A stretch of DNA of 64,000 nt from Candidatus Flexifilum affinis (GTDB lineage: Bacteria; Chloroflexota; Anaerolineae; Aggregatilineales; Phototrophicaceae), in NCBI GenBank assembly GCA_016713325.1, contig JADJPJ010000093.1, positions 124,001 through 188,000 of the forward strand. The letters run 5' to 3'. The notes below the pieces were generated by a model. It was not told the DNA's origin. It did no database searches and saw only the letters and a list, made by a program, of their open reading frames with translations. This document shows, one piece after another, positions 16,332 through 26,048 of this stretch (positions are counted from its first letter, which is position 1; each line of letters opens with the position of its first letter). A program made the position numbers and the translations under genes.

Positions 16332-19300
16332 ATGAAGACCATCATCAATCGTCGCTATCGCCTGCTCCAACGGGTCGGCCACGGGGCCATGGGCACCGTC
16401 TACCGCGCGCAGGATCTGCTCACCGGCGATACCGTCGCGCTCAAGCTGGTGTCGATCGCCCAGGCCGCCCAGGCGACCGACGACACCTCTGAACACCTGG
16501 ACTCCCTGCTGCATCTGGCGCGCGAGTTTCGCATCCTGTCGTCGCTGCGCCACCCTCACGTTGTCAGCGTCTACGACTACGGCATCGACGATCGCTCCCC
16601 GTTCTTCACCATGGAGCTGCTGGAAGGCGCGACGCCGCTCAACGAGGCCGGATACGGTCGCGAGCCGGCGGTTCAGGCGGATCTGCTCATTCAGCTTCTG
16701 GAGGCGATCGCCTATCTGCACCGGCGCGGCGTGATCCACCGCGACCTCAAGCCGGGCAACGTTCTGGTCTCGCCCGATGGAACCGTCAAAGTGCTGGATT
16801 TCGGGCTGAGCGCCATCGGCAGTCGCGCGCTGCATCACGCCGGCACCATGGGCTACATGGCCCCGGAGGCCCTGACGTCGCTGGCGATCTTCAGCCAGTC
16901 GGATCTGTACAGCGTCGGCATCATAGCCTATGAGCTGGCCGTGGGGCGACTGCCCTTCCAGGGCCATGACATCGTCAGCATCGTCAGGCGCGCGCCCGAT
17001 CTCTCCTCGCTGAATGGCCACCCGCTTCAACTGGTCATCCAACGGCTGCTGCTGAAGGCGCCCGAAGATCGCTACGCGACCGCCGAAGAAGTCATCCACG
17101 CCATCCAGCATGCCGTCGGGCGGACCTACCGACAGGATGCGGCCAAGCGCGAGAGCTTTCTGCAAGCGGCGGATTTCGTCGGGCGCGAAGACGAGATGCA
17201 GGTTCTCGCCGGCGCCCTGGCCGACGTCACGGCGGGCGCGGTGCGCTCGGTGCTGATCGGCGGCGAATCCGGCGTCGGCAAGTCCAGGCTGGTGGACGAA
17301 GTGGTGGCTCAGGCTCTGGTCAGCGGACTCACCGTGCTGCGCGGCGGCATCGACAGCGTCGGCGGGGTCCCGTTCGAAGCATGGAAACCGGTGGTGCGCC
17401 GCCTGCTCCTCTCCGTGCCGGTCGACGACGCGCAGGCCAATTCGCTGCGCTATCTGGTCCCCGATATCGACATGCTGATCGGCCGCGAGATTGCCGGTCC
17501 CAGTGCTCCGATGGACGAAGCGGAGCAGCGGCGGCTGGTCGAGGCCATCGTCACCCTCTTCCGGCAGGCCGACTTCCCCATCCTGCTCATCCTCGAAGAT
17601 CTGCACGGGGCGCGCGAAAGCCTGCTGCCGCTCCAGAGCCTGCTGGCCGTCGCCGGGCTTCACCACCTGATGATCGTCTGCACCTACCTCGAAGACGAGG
17701 CGCGCAATCTGCCGGCCCTGCTGACGCCGATGATCCCGATGAAGCTGGAACGGCTGAACGATGACGCGCTCGCAGCCCTGATCCAGTCGATGGTCGGGCG
17801 CGATGCACCGCTGGACCGCATCGGCCCGCTGATCAGGCAGGAGACCGAAGGGAATACCTTCTTCGTCGTCGAAGTCGTGCGAGCGCTGGCGGAGGTCGCC
17901 GGGGATCTCGGCACCATCGGGCAGGGGCCGCTGCCAGCGAGAGTCTTCACCGGCGGCATGCAGCGCATTCTTCAGCGTCGAATCGCCCGCGTCCCATCGC
18001 AAAACCACGCGCTGACTCAGTTCGCCGCGCTCGTCGGCCGGAGCATCGACCGCGCGCTGATGGACGAGTACTTCGGGACAGCGAGGGTCAGCGACTGGCT
18101 GTTCCAGTGCGAAAACGCCGCGGTGCTGATCATCCGCGACGAGCACTGGCAGTTCACCCACGATCAACTGCGGCAGGCGGTGGTCCGCGATATCCCGCCG
18201 CAGGAACTGGCCGCTCTGCACGCCAGCGTCGCCTCGACCCTCGAAACCGTCTACGCCGGCGACGAACGCTACATCGAAGTCCTGCTCAATCACTGGCGCC
18301 AGGCGGAAGATGCCGGCAAGACCATGCATTACCTGGAACGGGTGGCCGAGCGTATGCTCGACATCACTGCCCAGTACCGGGCCTTTCGGGACATCGTCGA
18401 GCGAGTCGCGCCGCTGCTCGCCGGCGAAACCTTCAGGCTCAAGCTGGCCCGTCTGAAAGCGCGGGCGTCCTGGCGTCTGGGCGAATTTCAGGCGGCGCTG
18501 GAGACGGCCTCGGCCGCCCTGGACATTGCACGACGCAGCGACGATCGGGTCAATATGGCCGAGCTGCTGAATTCGATGGGCAGCACCTTTTTTGCTATGG
18601 GGCATCTGGTCGAAGCGGAGCAGTATTACTGGGAGAGTCTGGCGCTCTTTCAGGAGTTGGGAGACCGGGCGAAGATCGCCGCACTGCTGAACAACGTCGG
18701 CAACATCGCGCTTCACCAGGGCCGGGTCGACGAAGCCCTGACCTACTACGAGGAATGCTACGCCATCGACCTGGAAATGGGAGCAAAGCGCGGCATCGCC
18801 ATGCTGCTCAACAACATTGGCGGCCTGTATCAGGTCAAGGGACATTTCGACGCGGCCCGCAAGTCGCACCTGGAGAGCATGGAGATGTACCGTGAAATCG
18901 GCGACCAGCGCGGGGTGGCCAGCAACCTGAACAACCTGGGACGGGTGTACCACGCCATCGGGGAGCTGGCCAGCGCCCAGAGCCACTTCCAGCAGAGCCT
19001 GGAGATCTACCGGCAGATCGCCCATCCGGCCGGGGCAAAGCGCGCCCTGGCCAATCTGGCCCACGTCTGGATCGATATGGGCCAAACGGACGACGCACTG
19101 CTCCAGCTGGTAGAAGTCCTGACCAACATGAACGAGGCGCAGTCCATCTCCATCACGAGCCACGCGCTGCTCGGCTTTGCCCGGCTGTTCCTGCTGTGGG
19201 AAAAGCCCGATCAGGCGGCGCACCTGGCCTCGGTGGTGCTGGCAGCAGAGACCGCCACGCCGGATAATTATCTTGAACTGCGGCAAGTGCTTCAGGAACT

Positions 19301-19451
19301 GGAGAATGCGGGCTACAGCGTCCAGCCTTTCGAAGGCGATATCCGAAGCGAGGTCGCGACGACGGCGCAGCGACTGTCAGAGACCGTCTCCTCCAGACAC
19401 GCATCGTCGGGCGAAAGCGGAAGTTCAAGCGAGGCAGGAGAAATTTCTTAG
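16332..19451 (+). CDS. Ser/Thr protein kinase fused to a P-loop ATPase and TPR repeats
   Basis: A 1039-residue signalling protein. Kinase domain about 1-265: glycine loop VGHGAMGTVY, catalytic Lys in VALKLV, loop HRDLKPGNV (about 136), DFGLS (about 156), GTMGYMAPEAL. Then FVGREDEM and a P-loop ATPase with Walker A GGESGVGKSR (about 310-320) and a Walker B-like LLILEDLHG. The C-terminal third (about 700-970) holds at least six TPR motifs such as LLNNVGNIALHQGRVDEALTYYEECYAID. The layout resembles PknK-type kinases and AAA-TPR regulators but shows no DNA-binding domain and no membrane segment. It probably integrates a ligand- or partner-sensing ATPase with phosphorylation. Confidence 0.92.
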   Translation: MKTIINRRYRLLQRVGHGAMGTVYRAQDLLTGDTVALKLVSIAQAAQATDDTSEHLDSLLHLAREFRILSSLRHPHVVSVYDYGIDDRSPFFTMELLEGATPLNEAGYGREPAVQADLLIQLLEAIAYLHRRGVIHRDLKPGNVLVSPDGTVKVLDFGLSAIGSRALHHAGTMGYMAPEALTSLAIFSQSDLYSVGIIAYELAVGRLPFQGHDIVSIVRRAPDLSSLNGHPLQLVIQRLLLKAPEDRYATAEEVIHAIQHAVGRTYRQDAAKRESFLQAADFVGREDEMQVLAGALADVTAGAVRSVLIGGESGVGKSRLVDEVVAQALVSGLTVLRGGIDSVGGVPFEAWKPVVRRLLLSVPVDDAQANSLRYLVPDIDMLIGREIAGPSAPMDEAEQRRLVEAIVTLFRQADFPILLILEDLHGARESLLPLQSLLAVAGLHHLMIVCTYLEDEARNLPALLTPMIPMKLERLNDDALAALIQSMVGRDAPLDRIGPLIRQETEGNTFFVVEVVRALAEVAGDLGTIGQGPLPARVFTGGMQRILQRRIARVPSQNHALTQFAALVGRSIDRALMDEYFGTARVSDWLFQCENAAVLIIRDEHWQFTHDQLRQAVVRDIPPQELAALHASVASTLETVYAGDERYIEVLLNHWRQAEDAGKTMHYLERVAERMLDITAQYRAFRDIVERVAPLLAGETFRLKLARLKARASWRLGEFQAALETASAALDIARRSDDRVNMAELLNSMGSTFFAMGHLVEAEQYYWESLALFQELGDRAKIAALLNNVGNIALHQGRVDEALTYYEECYAIDLEMGAKRGIAMLLNNIGGLYQVKGHFDAARKSHLESMEMYREIGDQRGVASNLNNLGRVYHAIGELASAQSHFQQSLEIYRQIAHPAGAKRALANLAHVWIDMGQTDDALLQLVEVLTNMNEAQSISITSHALLGFARLFLLWEKPDQAAHLASVVLAAETATPDNYLELRQVLQELENAGYSVQPFEGDIRSEVATTAQRLSETVSSRHASSGESGSSSEAGEIS

Positions 19452-19470
19452 GGTCACAGAAGAGGGAATC

Positions 19471-20550
19471 ATGAAGTACGATCGCTTTTCACGCCAGGAC
19501 TGGCAGCGCATTCAGCAGGATTGGACCGCCTGGTGGGACGGCAGTCTCCAGCGGCCGCTGGTGCTGGTGACCACGCAGGACCCCGGCCATCCGCCTGGTG
19601 ATTTTCACAACAATCTGGTGCGCTTCCCGGTCATGACGCCGCCGCAGGCCATTCTCGATTACTACCAGCCCTATCTTGAAACGACCCACTACTTTGGCGA
19701 TGCCTTCCCGCAGTGGTGGCTGAACGCCGGGCCGGGCATCGTCGCCGCCTTCCTCGGTTCGCGACCCTCGTTCGCCGGCGAAGGCGACTGGGGCACCACC
19801 TGGTTCGAGTCGCTGGGCGTCTCCTCCCTCCAGGAGATTGAGCTGCGCTACAACCCGGACAACCTCTGGTGGCGGCACTGCCTGACGCTCACCCGCGCCG
19901 CCGTCGAGCGCTGGGGCGATCACGTGGTCATCGGCCACACCGATCTGGGCGGCAATCTGGACATCCTGGCTTCGCTGCGCGGCAGTATGGAGCTGCTCTA
20001 CGACGTCACCGACGCCCCCGACGAGGTCGAGCGCCTCACGCGGCAGATCACGCCGCTCTGGCTGCGCTACTACGACGAGCTCTACAACGTCGTGAAGACG
20101 GCGCCACTCGGCGCCTCCTACTGGTCGACCTACTGGTCCCCCGGAACGGGTTATATCCTCCAGAGCGATTTCAGCTACATGATCTCGCACGAGATGTTTC
20201 AGCGCTTCGTCCTGCCCGATTTGACAGCCTGCTGTGCGCACCTGGAATACCCCTTCTATCATCTGGACGGCAAAGGCCAGCTCATCCACCTCGACGCCAT
20301 CCTGGCCATTCCCAACCTGCGCGGCGTGCAGTGGCAGCCGGGCGATGGCGCGCCTCTGGCCGATCAGTGGCTGGACGTGCTGGCGCGCATCCGCGCGGCC
20401 GGCAAGCTGTGCCAGGTGTACGTGAAGCGCGAGGGCGCGCGGCGGATCGCGCGGGAATTGGGCGGCCAGGGTTTCCAGTTCCAGATCGTCAACGAAGATC
20501 TCACCCCTCACGAAGCGGAGGCGTTCGTCGAAGAGATGCAGCAGATTTAG
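19471..20550 (+). CDS. Uroporphyrinogen decarboxylase-like (URO-D superfamily) protein
   Basis: A 359-residue TIM-barrel protein of the URO-D/methyltransferase superfamily. Features include GHTDLGGNLDILASLRGSMELLYD, FYHLDGKGQLIHLDAILAIPNLRGVQW, and very high Trp content near the N-terminus (WTAWWDG). It lacks the N-terminal Arg-rich substrate motif of true HemE, so haem synthesis is unlikely; relatives act as corrinoid-dependent methyltransferases or have unknown roles beside sugar genes. ATG 19471 follows AGAGGG, 19 bases after the kinase stop, so the two are probably cotranscribed. No corrinoid protein is nearby. Confidence 0.75.
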   Translation: MKYDRFSRQDWQRIQQDWTAWWDGSLQRPLVLVTTQDPGHPPGDFHNNLVRFPVMTPPQAILDYYQPYLETTHYFGDAFPQWWLNAGPGIVAAFLGSRPSFAGEGDWGTTWFESLGVSSLQEIELRYNPDNLWWRHCLTLTRAAVERWGDHVVIGHTDLGGNLDILASLRGSMELLYDVTDAPDEVERLTRQITPLWLRYYDELYNVVKTAPLGASYWSTYWSPGTGYILQSDFSYMISHEMFQRFVLPDLTACCAHLEYPFYHLDGKGQLIHLDAILAIPNLRGVQWQPGDGAPLADQWLDVLARIRAAGKLCQVYVKREGARRIARELGGQGFQFQIVNEDLTPHEAEAFVEEMQQI

Positions 20551-20586
20551 GAGGTGCCGTAGCCCCGCTGTTTGAAATCCATCCTG

Positions 20587-20632
20587 TCCTCACCCCGCAA
20601 ACCCCTGAGCGCAGCCAGCCGGGGTGAGGACA
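20587..20632. repeat. Inverted repeat with CCTCACCCC arms
   Basis: CCTCACCCCG at 20588-20597 pairs with CGGGGTGAGG about 22 bases later. The arms match the outer arms of the elements at 4584-4650 and 49466-49532. The rest of the 20551-20748 gap shows nothing I recognise. Confidence 0.65.
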
Positions 20633-20748
20633 AACAGTCCACGATGGGCCACACGACCCCGGCAAAATCCCTCCAGTGGAGGAGTCGGCACGAGTGAATG
20701 ATCGATACAATCGGGACCAGGGACAGATTCTTCCAGGGGGCAGAGGAT

Positions 20749-21198
20749 ATGAGGCAGGAAATCCCGAGTAAAGCCGCCATCATGGGGCATCCCATCCACC
20801 CCATGCTCGTTCCGTTTCCGATCGCCGCCCTGGTCGGCGTGCTGGCGACGGATCTGGCCTATACCGCGACCAACGACCTGTTCTGGCCGGTGGCCTCTCG
20901 CTGGCTGCTGATCGTCGGGTTGATCACCGGCGTTCTCGCCGGAGTTGTCGGCGCCATCGACTATCTGGGTATCCCCGCGGTGCGGCGTAAGCCTCCGGCG
21001 ACCGTGCATGCCGTGGGCAACATCATCGCTCTCTTGCTGTCGGTCCTCAACCTGGGCGCGCGCTTGCAGAGTCCGACGGTCACGATGATTGGACTCTCGG
21101 TGATCGTCACTCTGGTGCTGGTGGGCACCGGTTGGCTGGGTGGTGAGTTGAGCTATCGGCATCTCGTCGGCGTGAACAGCCGCCGTGGGGACCACTAG
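20749..21198 (+). CDS. DUF2231 membrane protein
   Basis: A 149-residue inner-membrane protein with four predicted membrane segments and the family hallmark near the N-terminus, GHPIHPMLVPFPIA. ATG 20749 is preceded by GGGGGCAGAGGAT; the in-frame start at 20698 would add an unrelated leader. DUF2231 proteins are widespread and uncharacterised, sometimes linked to redox or haem contexts because of the conserved His residues. It appears to be a single gene with repeat-containing DNA upstream. Confidence 0.85.
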   Translation: MRQEIPSKAAIMGHPIHPMLVPFPIAALVGVLATDLAYTATNDLFWPVASRWLLIVGLITGVLAGVVGAIDYLGIPAVRRKPPATVHAVGNIIALLLSVLNLGARLQSPTVTMIGLSVIVTLVLVGTGWLGGELSYRHLVGVNSRRGDH

Positions 21199-21296
21199 AC
21201 TGACCGCCTGACCCGGATGGAATCCCGCGACCTGGGGGATACGATGCCCGCCAAGATGACCTAGGCTGTCGGAAAAGAGAAGCGGAGCGAGATCTG

Positions 21297-21628
21297 ATGG
21301 CCCCTCCTCAACAGAAGAAACCCTATCTGCGCGGCGGTCGGCGCGAGTCGGCCACCGACTTCTACAATCTGGAATCGGACAGCCAGGAAAAAGACACGGT
21401 GTGGAGCGGACAGGGCGCGGACGGCCCGCAGCCCGTCGCCAAGGAGAAGCGCTCGCACACCGATCGTGAGAAGCCGATCAAAACCCAACCGGGTCGAACG
21501 CGTCCGATCCTGAAGTTCGGCATGATCAGACCGCGCAGGACAAGTCGGGCGAAAAGCCCAGCCAGGCCGAGGGCGATCGCGAGACGGTCGAGGAAGACCT
21601 GGAGGAAAAGCACGGCTCCAGGGATTGA
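21297..21628 (+). CDS. Small hydrophilic acidic protein (frameshifted)
   Basis: The frame from ATG 21297 gives a plausible start, MAPPQQKKPYLRGGRRESAT and DFYNLESDSQEKDTVWSGQG, but turns into Arg/Pro-rich shadow sequence after about 21470. Reading one frame back from there gives EEADQNPTGSNASDPEV and then EKPSQAEGDRETVEEDLEE, a typical disordered acidic tail with a stop at 21626-21628. Adding one G near 21470 joins them into about 110 residues. No known domain; disordered and probably cytoplasmic. The 98-base gap before it shows nothing recognisable. Confidence 0.45.
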
Positions 21629-21733
21629 GGCCGCATCGGATGCTGTCATCGGTCCGGCTCTTAGGCACAGATCCGCTTATCCCGAAGTTTGCCTCGTACA
21701 GCGACAAGATGAGAAGGACAGGGTTTTCCGTAC

Positions 21734-21813
21734 GGGCGGGGCAATGTCCCCGCCTACCATTCCCGGGCGGACACGCTGGTCCGCCCCACGCCATCAACCC
21801 GTCAGATGAACCT
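21734..21813. repeat. Modular intergenic repeat, copy 1
   Basis: Two modules: about 21736-21779 (palindrome GGCGGGGCAATGTCCCCGCC followed by CATTCCCGGGCGGACACGCTG) and 21790-21813 (CCATCAACCCGTCAGATGAA). Both recur at 35676-35750, but the second lies there in reverse orientation and on the other side of the first. The rest of the 21629-21961 gap shows no gene. Confidence 0.75.
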
Positions 21814-21961
21814 GATTCGTGTACTAGTCAGCCAGGCAAATCTACTGGCAAGTCGTCGCCAGAGTCGATATATTCTTTGTCATAAATTTCACAAGTCGCG
21901 ACACTGTGACAATATCTCTCTTTGGCCGCGTCACAGGAACGACGTTTAAGGACAACAGAAG

Positions 21962-24001
21962 ATGTCATCCCGCCTCGCAACCCGCACCGCCGTCCTTTTC
22001 ATTGTGCTCGCGGCGTTCGGCTTTTCGGTCACATCCATCCAGGCCAGCACCTTTCACGTCGATCTCAGCACCGACTTCCACGACGGCGATCTTGACGACG
22101 GCGTCTGCGACGTCTACAGCCCCGATTTCTGGCATGTCGACATCCATGGATGTTCTCTGCGCGCCGCGGTCGAGCAGGCCCGCGCCAACCCTGGAGCAGA
22201 TAACATCACCCTGCCGGAAGGAACTTACCCCATCGGCATGAATCCAGTCGGCCCCAACCCCGAAACGCTGAGTATCTACGACGATGAACTCACCATCGAC
22301 GGCGCGGGAAGGGACGATACTACCCTACAGGGTGTTGGCGGTTACACGGTGCTCACCGTCCTGCCGAGCGGCACGCTTAACCTGAATGACGTGACCATCC
22401 GAGACGGCGGCGCCATAGACAAGGCTAGCGCGGGCGGCGCGCACAACGCAGGGGTATCCACCTTCACCAATGTTCGCATCACGCACAATTTCGCGATGAT
22501 CGGCGCCGGCATCGAGAACGGCGGCTGGCTTTACCTCTACAACTGCAAGATCGACGACAACCATGCCACCTACTCGGGCGGCGGGATCACCGAAAGCGGC
22601 ATCCACGCGCGTTACGTCCTGCTCGACAATACCGAGGTCTCCGCCAACACAGCGGTCACTTCCGGGGCAGGTCTTTATGTCGAGAATGCCGACATCCAGA
22701 ACGGTTCGATCGTCCAGGGCAACACGGCCGGAGGGGATGGCGGCGGCATCTACGCCCGCGCCACGGTGAATATCAGCAACTCGACTATCACCGGCAACAG
22801 TTCGGGTGGCAGCGGTGGCGGCGTCTTCATCAATGGCGCGACCCTCGCGACGAGCGGAACAACCATCAGCAATAACCAGTCGGGTGGCAGCGGCGGTGGC
22901 ATGTTCGTCTGGAATCGGGCGATCGTCACCCTGCGCGATACCACCATCGCCGGAAACAGCGCCTCGGGCTACGGCGGCGCCATCGCCAACGCCGACAGTA
23001 CCCTGCGCATCCTCAACAGTACACTCGGCGGCAACACTGCAACCGGCGCCAGTTCAAGCGGCGGCGCACTGGACAGTTGGGACTTCAATGCCAACGTCCT
23101 GATTGTGAACAGCACCATTGTCAACAACAGCGCCACCATCACGACGGGAAGCGGCCTGCAACTGGACGGTGGTTGGCTGAATATTCGCAACAGCATCGTC
23201 GCCCACAATGGCCCGAGCAGCAACAACTGCGCTGTGACCCTAGGGATCTTCACCGATGGCGGTGGCAACCTGGACAGCGGTACCTCCTGCGGCTTTGGAG
23301 CAGATAGCCTATCAAGCCTCGACCCCAACCTGGACGCGCTGATGAACAACGGCGGACTGACACAGACGATAAGACTGCTGCCCGGCAGTCCGGCGCTCAA
23401 CGCCGGAAGCAACGTACTGGCAATGGATCACGACGGCCTCGTCATCACCACCGACCAGCGCGGGTCGGGCTATGCGCGCATCCGCAGCGGCACCATCGAT
23501 ATCGGCGCGTTCGAGGCGGAACTGGGAACGCTCAACGTGCAGATCAGCCTCGAAGGACACCCGCAGCCCCCACCGCATACCAGCCATGTGGTCAGCGGGC
23601 GCTTCTGGATTCGGCTCCTGAGCAGCGGCGAAGTGATTCACACCGGCGTTTTCACATCCGATGACAGTGGCGTGATGACGCTCCCGAATCTTCCCGTCGG
23701 AGAGTATGTGTTCAGAGTGAAGGGGTCGCATACCCTGGCGCGCGAGGCAAAGCTTCTCGTCAGCGCCAGCGGAGGCAGCACGACGCTCGGCGGCACGCTG
23801 CTCGAAGGCGATGCCAGCGACAACAACGCCGTCAACATCGGCGACTTCTCCATCCTGGCGGCGGCTTTCGCCACGGCGCAGGGTCAGCCCGGCTACGACG
23901 CCAGCGCGGACTTCAATGACGACAGCGTCGTCAACATCAGCGACTTTTCACTGCTGGCAGCCAACTTCGGGCTGATTGGGGATGGCGGCGTGCTGCCCTG
24001 A
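21962..24001 (+). CDS. Secreted beta-helix protein with choice-of-anchor-Q and dockerin-type C-terminus
   Basis: A 679-residue exported protein. Signal peptide about 1-28 (LFIVLAAFGFSVTSIQAS). The CSLRAAVEQARANPGADNITLPEGTY segment is typical of polymorphic outer-membrane/right-handed beta-helix proteins. About residues 110-420 are parallel beta-helix rungs with repeated N-x-S-T-I and G-G-x-I-Y motifs. About 430-520 match choice-of-anchor-Q (LDPNLDALMNNGGLTQTIRLLPGSPALNAG, DIGAFEAE). The last 60 residues carry two calcium-loop segments, SDNNAVNIGDFSILAAAF and DFNDDSVVNISDFSLLAANF, as in type I dockerin. It may bind or cleave polysaccharide; no catalytic site can be named. Confidence 0.85.
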   Translation: MSSRLATRTAVLFIVLAAFGFSVTSIQASTFHVDLSTDFHDGDLDDGVCDVYSPDFWHVDIHGCSLRAAVEQARANPGADNITLPEGTYPIGMNPVGPNPETLSIYDDELTIDGAGRDDTTLQGVGGYTVLTVLPSGTLNLNDVTIRDGGAIDKASAGGAHNAGVSTFTNVRITHNFAMIGAGIENGGWLYLYNCKIDDNHATYSGGGITESGIHARYVLLDNTEVSANTAVTSGAGLYVENADIQNGSIVQGNTAGGDGGGIYARATVNISNSTITGNSSGGSGGGVFINGATLATSGTTISNNQSGGSGGGMFVWNRAIVTLRDTTIAGNSASGYGGAIANADSTLRILNSTLGGNTATGASSSGGALDSWDFNANVLIVNSTIVNNSATITTGSGLQLDGGWLNIRNSIVAHNGPSSNNCAVTLGIFTDGGGNLDSGTSCGFGADSLSSLDPNLDALMNNGGLTQTIRLLPGSPALNAGSNVLAMDHDGLVITTDQRGSGYARIRSGTIDIGAFEAELGTLNVQISLEGHPQPPPHTSHVVSGRFWIRLLSSGEVIHTGVFTSDDSGVMTLPNLPVGEYVFRVKGSHTLAREAKLLVSASGGSTTLGGTLLEGDASDNNAVNIGDFSILAAAFATAQGQPGYDASADFNDDSVVNISDFSLLAANFGLIGDGGVLP

Positions 24002-24161
24002 GTAACGCCAGTTATGGGTTAGAACTCTGGGTGAGAAATTCTGTTCATGTGACACTCACGCGCCTCGCCTGGCCGCCCACACCCGTAGCACAGGCGAGGA
24101 CACGTGCGGCCTCATCTGAGAAGATGGGGGCGCTTTTGTCTCTGCACCCCCCCTGTGCCTT

Positions 24162-26032
24162 TCAGGCCGGCTCCCGTCTGATAGGGATATAGACCGCAAA
24201 CATCGTCCCTTTGCCCTGTTCGCTCTCAAACTCAATTCGCCCATGGTGCACTTCAACATAGCTCTTGACGATCGAGAGCCCCAGGCCAGTACCCTCGATG
24301 CCACCCGTGTTTGTGGCGCGGTGGTAAGGTTCAAAGAGATTCGCCTGATCTTGCAGCGGAATGCCAATGCCGTTATCGCTTATGCGAAAGACCAGTTCGC
24401 CGTCCACCTGCTTCACCTCAAAGCGGACCATCCCATCGTCCGACGAATACTTGATGGCATTTGAGATCAGGTTGGCAAGAATATAGTGGATGAGTTCAGG
24501 ATCGATGAAGAACCGATCATCCTGGCAGTCATAGACCAGTTCAATGATCCTCGTGTTACCCGGCGAATGTTGATAGCTGTCCCAGATCTGCTCACAAAAT
24601 AACTTCAGGGCAATGGGTTGCGGGTGAAACTCGACCTTGCTTGCTCTGGCCTTACTGAGCTTGAGTACGTCGTCCAGCAGACGGGTCATGCGGTCGATCT
24701 GCGTATTGATTTGCTGAAGTGTTGACCTGCGTTTCTCCAAAGAAAGCCGGTCATAGTACATTTCGAGCATGTTGACCGACATGCGCATCACCGCCAGCGG
24801 GCTTCTGAAGTCGTGCGAAGCCGTCGCGATGAATCGCTCCTTCATCGCGATCATTTCCTGTTCTTTTTCGAGTTCGATCCTCAGCCGCTCGGTCCTCAAC
24901 TGTTCGGTGATGTCTGTCGCAACCCCGATCATGCCAGCCAGCTCTCCCTGCTTGTTTCGCAGAGGCGAGTGATGGAGATCGAATATTCGGTCACCGACTG
25001 CTTGAATCGTCCATGTTTCCTCGCCAACCAGCACGAGCTGGAAATGCGCATCGATATCTGGAATATAGTCGCGAAGAACCGTAAGAAATGGCATGCCGAT
25101 CAAGTCGTCGGGTCGGTCTCCGAAGATGGACACTCCCTGCCCGTCCAGCAGTGTGAGGCGACCGTCCATATCGAGTACGAAGAGGATGACCGGCGTGCTC
25201 GCGATGACTGCCTGAAGGTATTCTTCACTCTTGCGCAACGCCTCTTCGGCCTGTTTGCGCAGGGTGATGTCTCGGGCAATGCCGACCAGACCGACCACCT
25301 CTTCATCCTCGTTGCGCAGAGGCACCTTCGTCACAAGGACCCACCGGCGGTCCATGGAAGAAACGGCAATGCGCCGTTCAGCACTGATGACCGGGGTATT
25401 GCTGGCGACCACCTCCGCGTCATCCTCGTGAAGGTCGCGCGCAAGATCCGGCGAAATACGTCGGCGGATGTTCTTCCAATCATTTGTGACGGCGTGGTGT
25501 GCGCAGCGGCGGCGTGCGCCGCATTACTGGCGATAAAGCGGCCAGTTAGGTCGGTGACGTAGATCACATCCGGCACATTGTCGATCAGCGTACGCAGCAG
25601 GTTGCGCTCGCGCAGCAGCTTTTGTTCAGCCCGTACCCGTTCATCACGCAGCCGTCTGCGCTCAATCGCCGACTGAATGGCCATCGGCAGGCGACGAATG
25701 TGGTAGGGGTTTTTGATGACGTAGTCGGCGGCGCCGCGCTTCATGGCTTCGACCGCGATCTCTTCGGAGCCGGTGCCCGTCAGGACGATGACCGGAAGGT
25801 CGGGGAACACTTCATGGACACGATCGATGACCTCAAGGCCCTGATAGCCGAGAATGTCGAAGTCAGTCACCACCAGATCATAATGTCCCGCCAAGAGCTG
25901 TATCTCGAATTCCTGGCGCGACGCCGCAGTCGTCACGGTGAACAAACTGTTTTCTCGTTCCAGTGCATCGCGAACGAGCTGGCGATCGAAAGCATTATCA
26001 TCAACATGTAAAATGTAAAATGCTGTGTCCAT
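24162..26032 (-). CDS. Hybrid sensor kinase REC-PAS-PAS-PAS-HisKA-HATPase (frameshifted)
   Basis: The N-terminal frame (start 26032, MDTAFYILHVDDNAFDRQL) encodes a receiver domain (DLVVTDFDILGYQG, phospho-Asp in VTDFD; VLTGTGS; VIKN) and the start of a PAS domain. The C-terminal frame (end 24162) continues with the rest of that PAS, two more PAS/PAC units (VGIARDITLRKQAEEALRKSEEYL, GVATDITEQL), HisKA with SHDFRSPLAVM and HATPase_c (NLISNAIKYSSD, DNGIGIP, GTGLGLSIVKSY). One added C in the CC at 25450-25451 (plus-strand GG) joins them at FR-PDLARDLHEDD, about 623 residues. It starts 16 bases after the response-regulator gene. Confidence 0.85.
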
Positions 26033-26048
26033 TTTTGTCTTCCCATAT

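Noticed and set aside
16116-19286. A 1056-residue open frame on the minus strand
   Set aside because: It is the antisense shadow of the Ser/Thr kinase gene, caused by high GC third positions; its composition is Gln/Gly/Arg-rich with no domain.
19471-20550. Haem biosynthesis gene hemE
   Set aside because: The URO-D-fold is present, but the N-terminal Arg-containing substrate motif of true HemE is absent and no haem genes are nearby.
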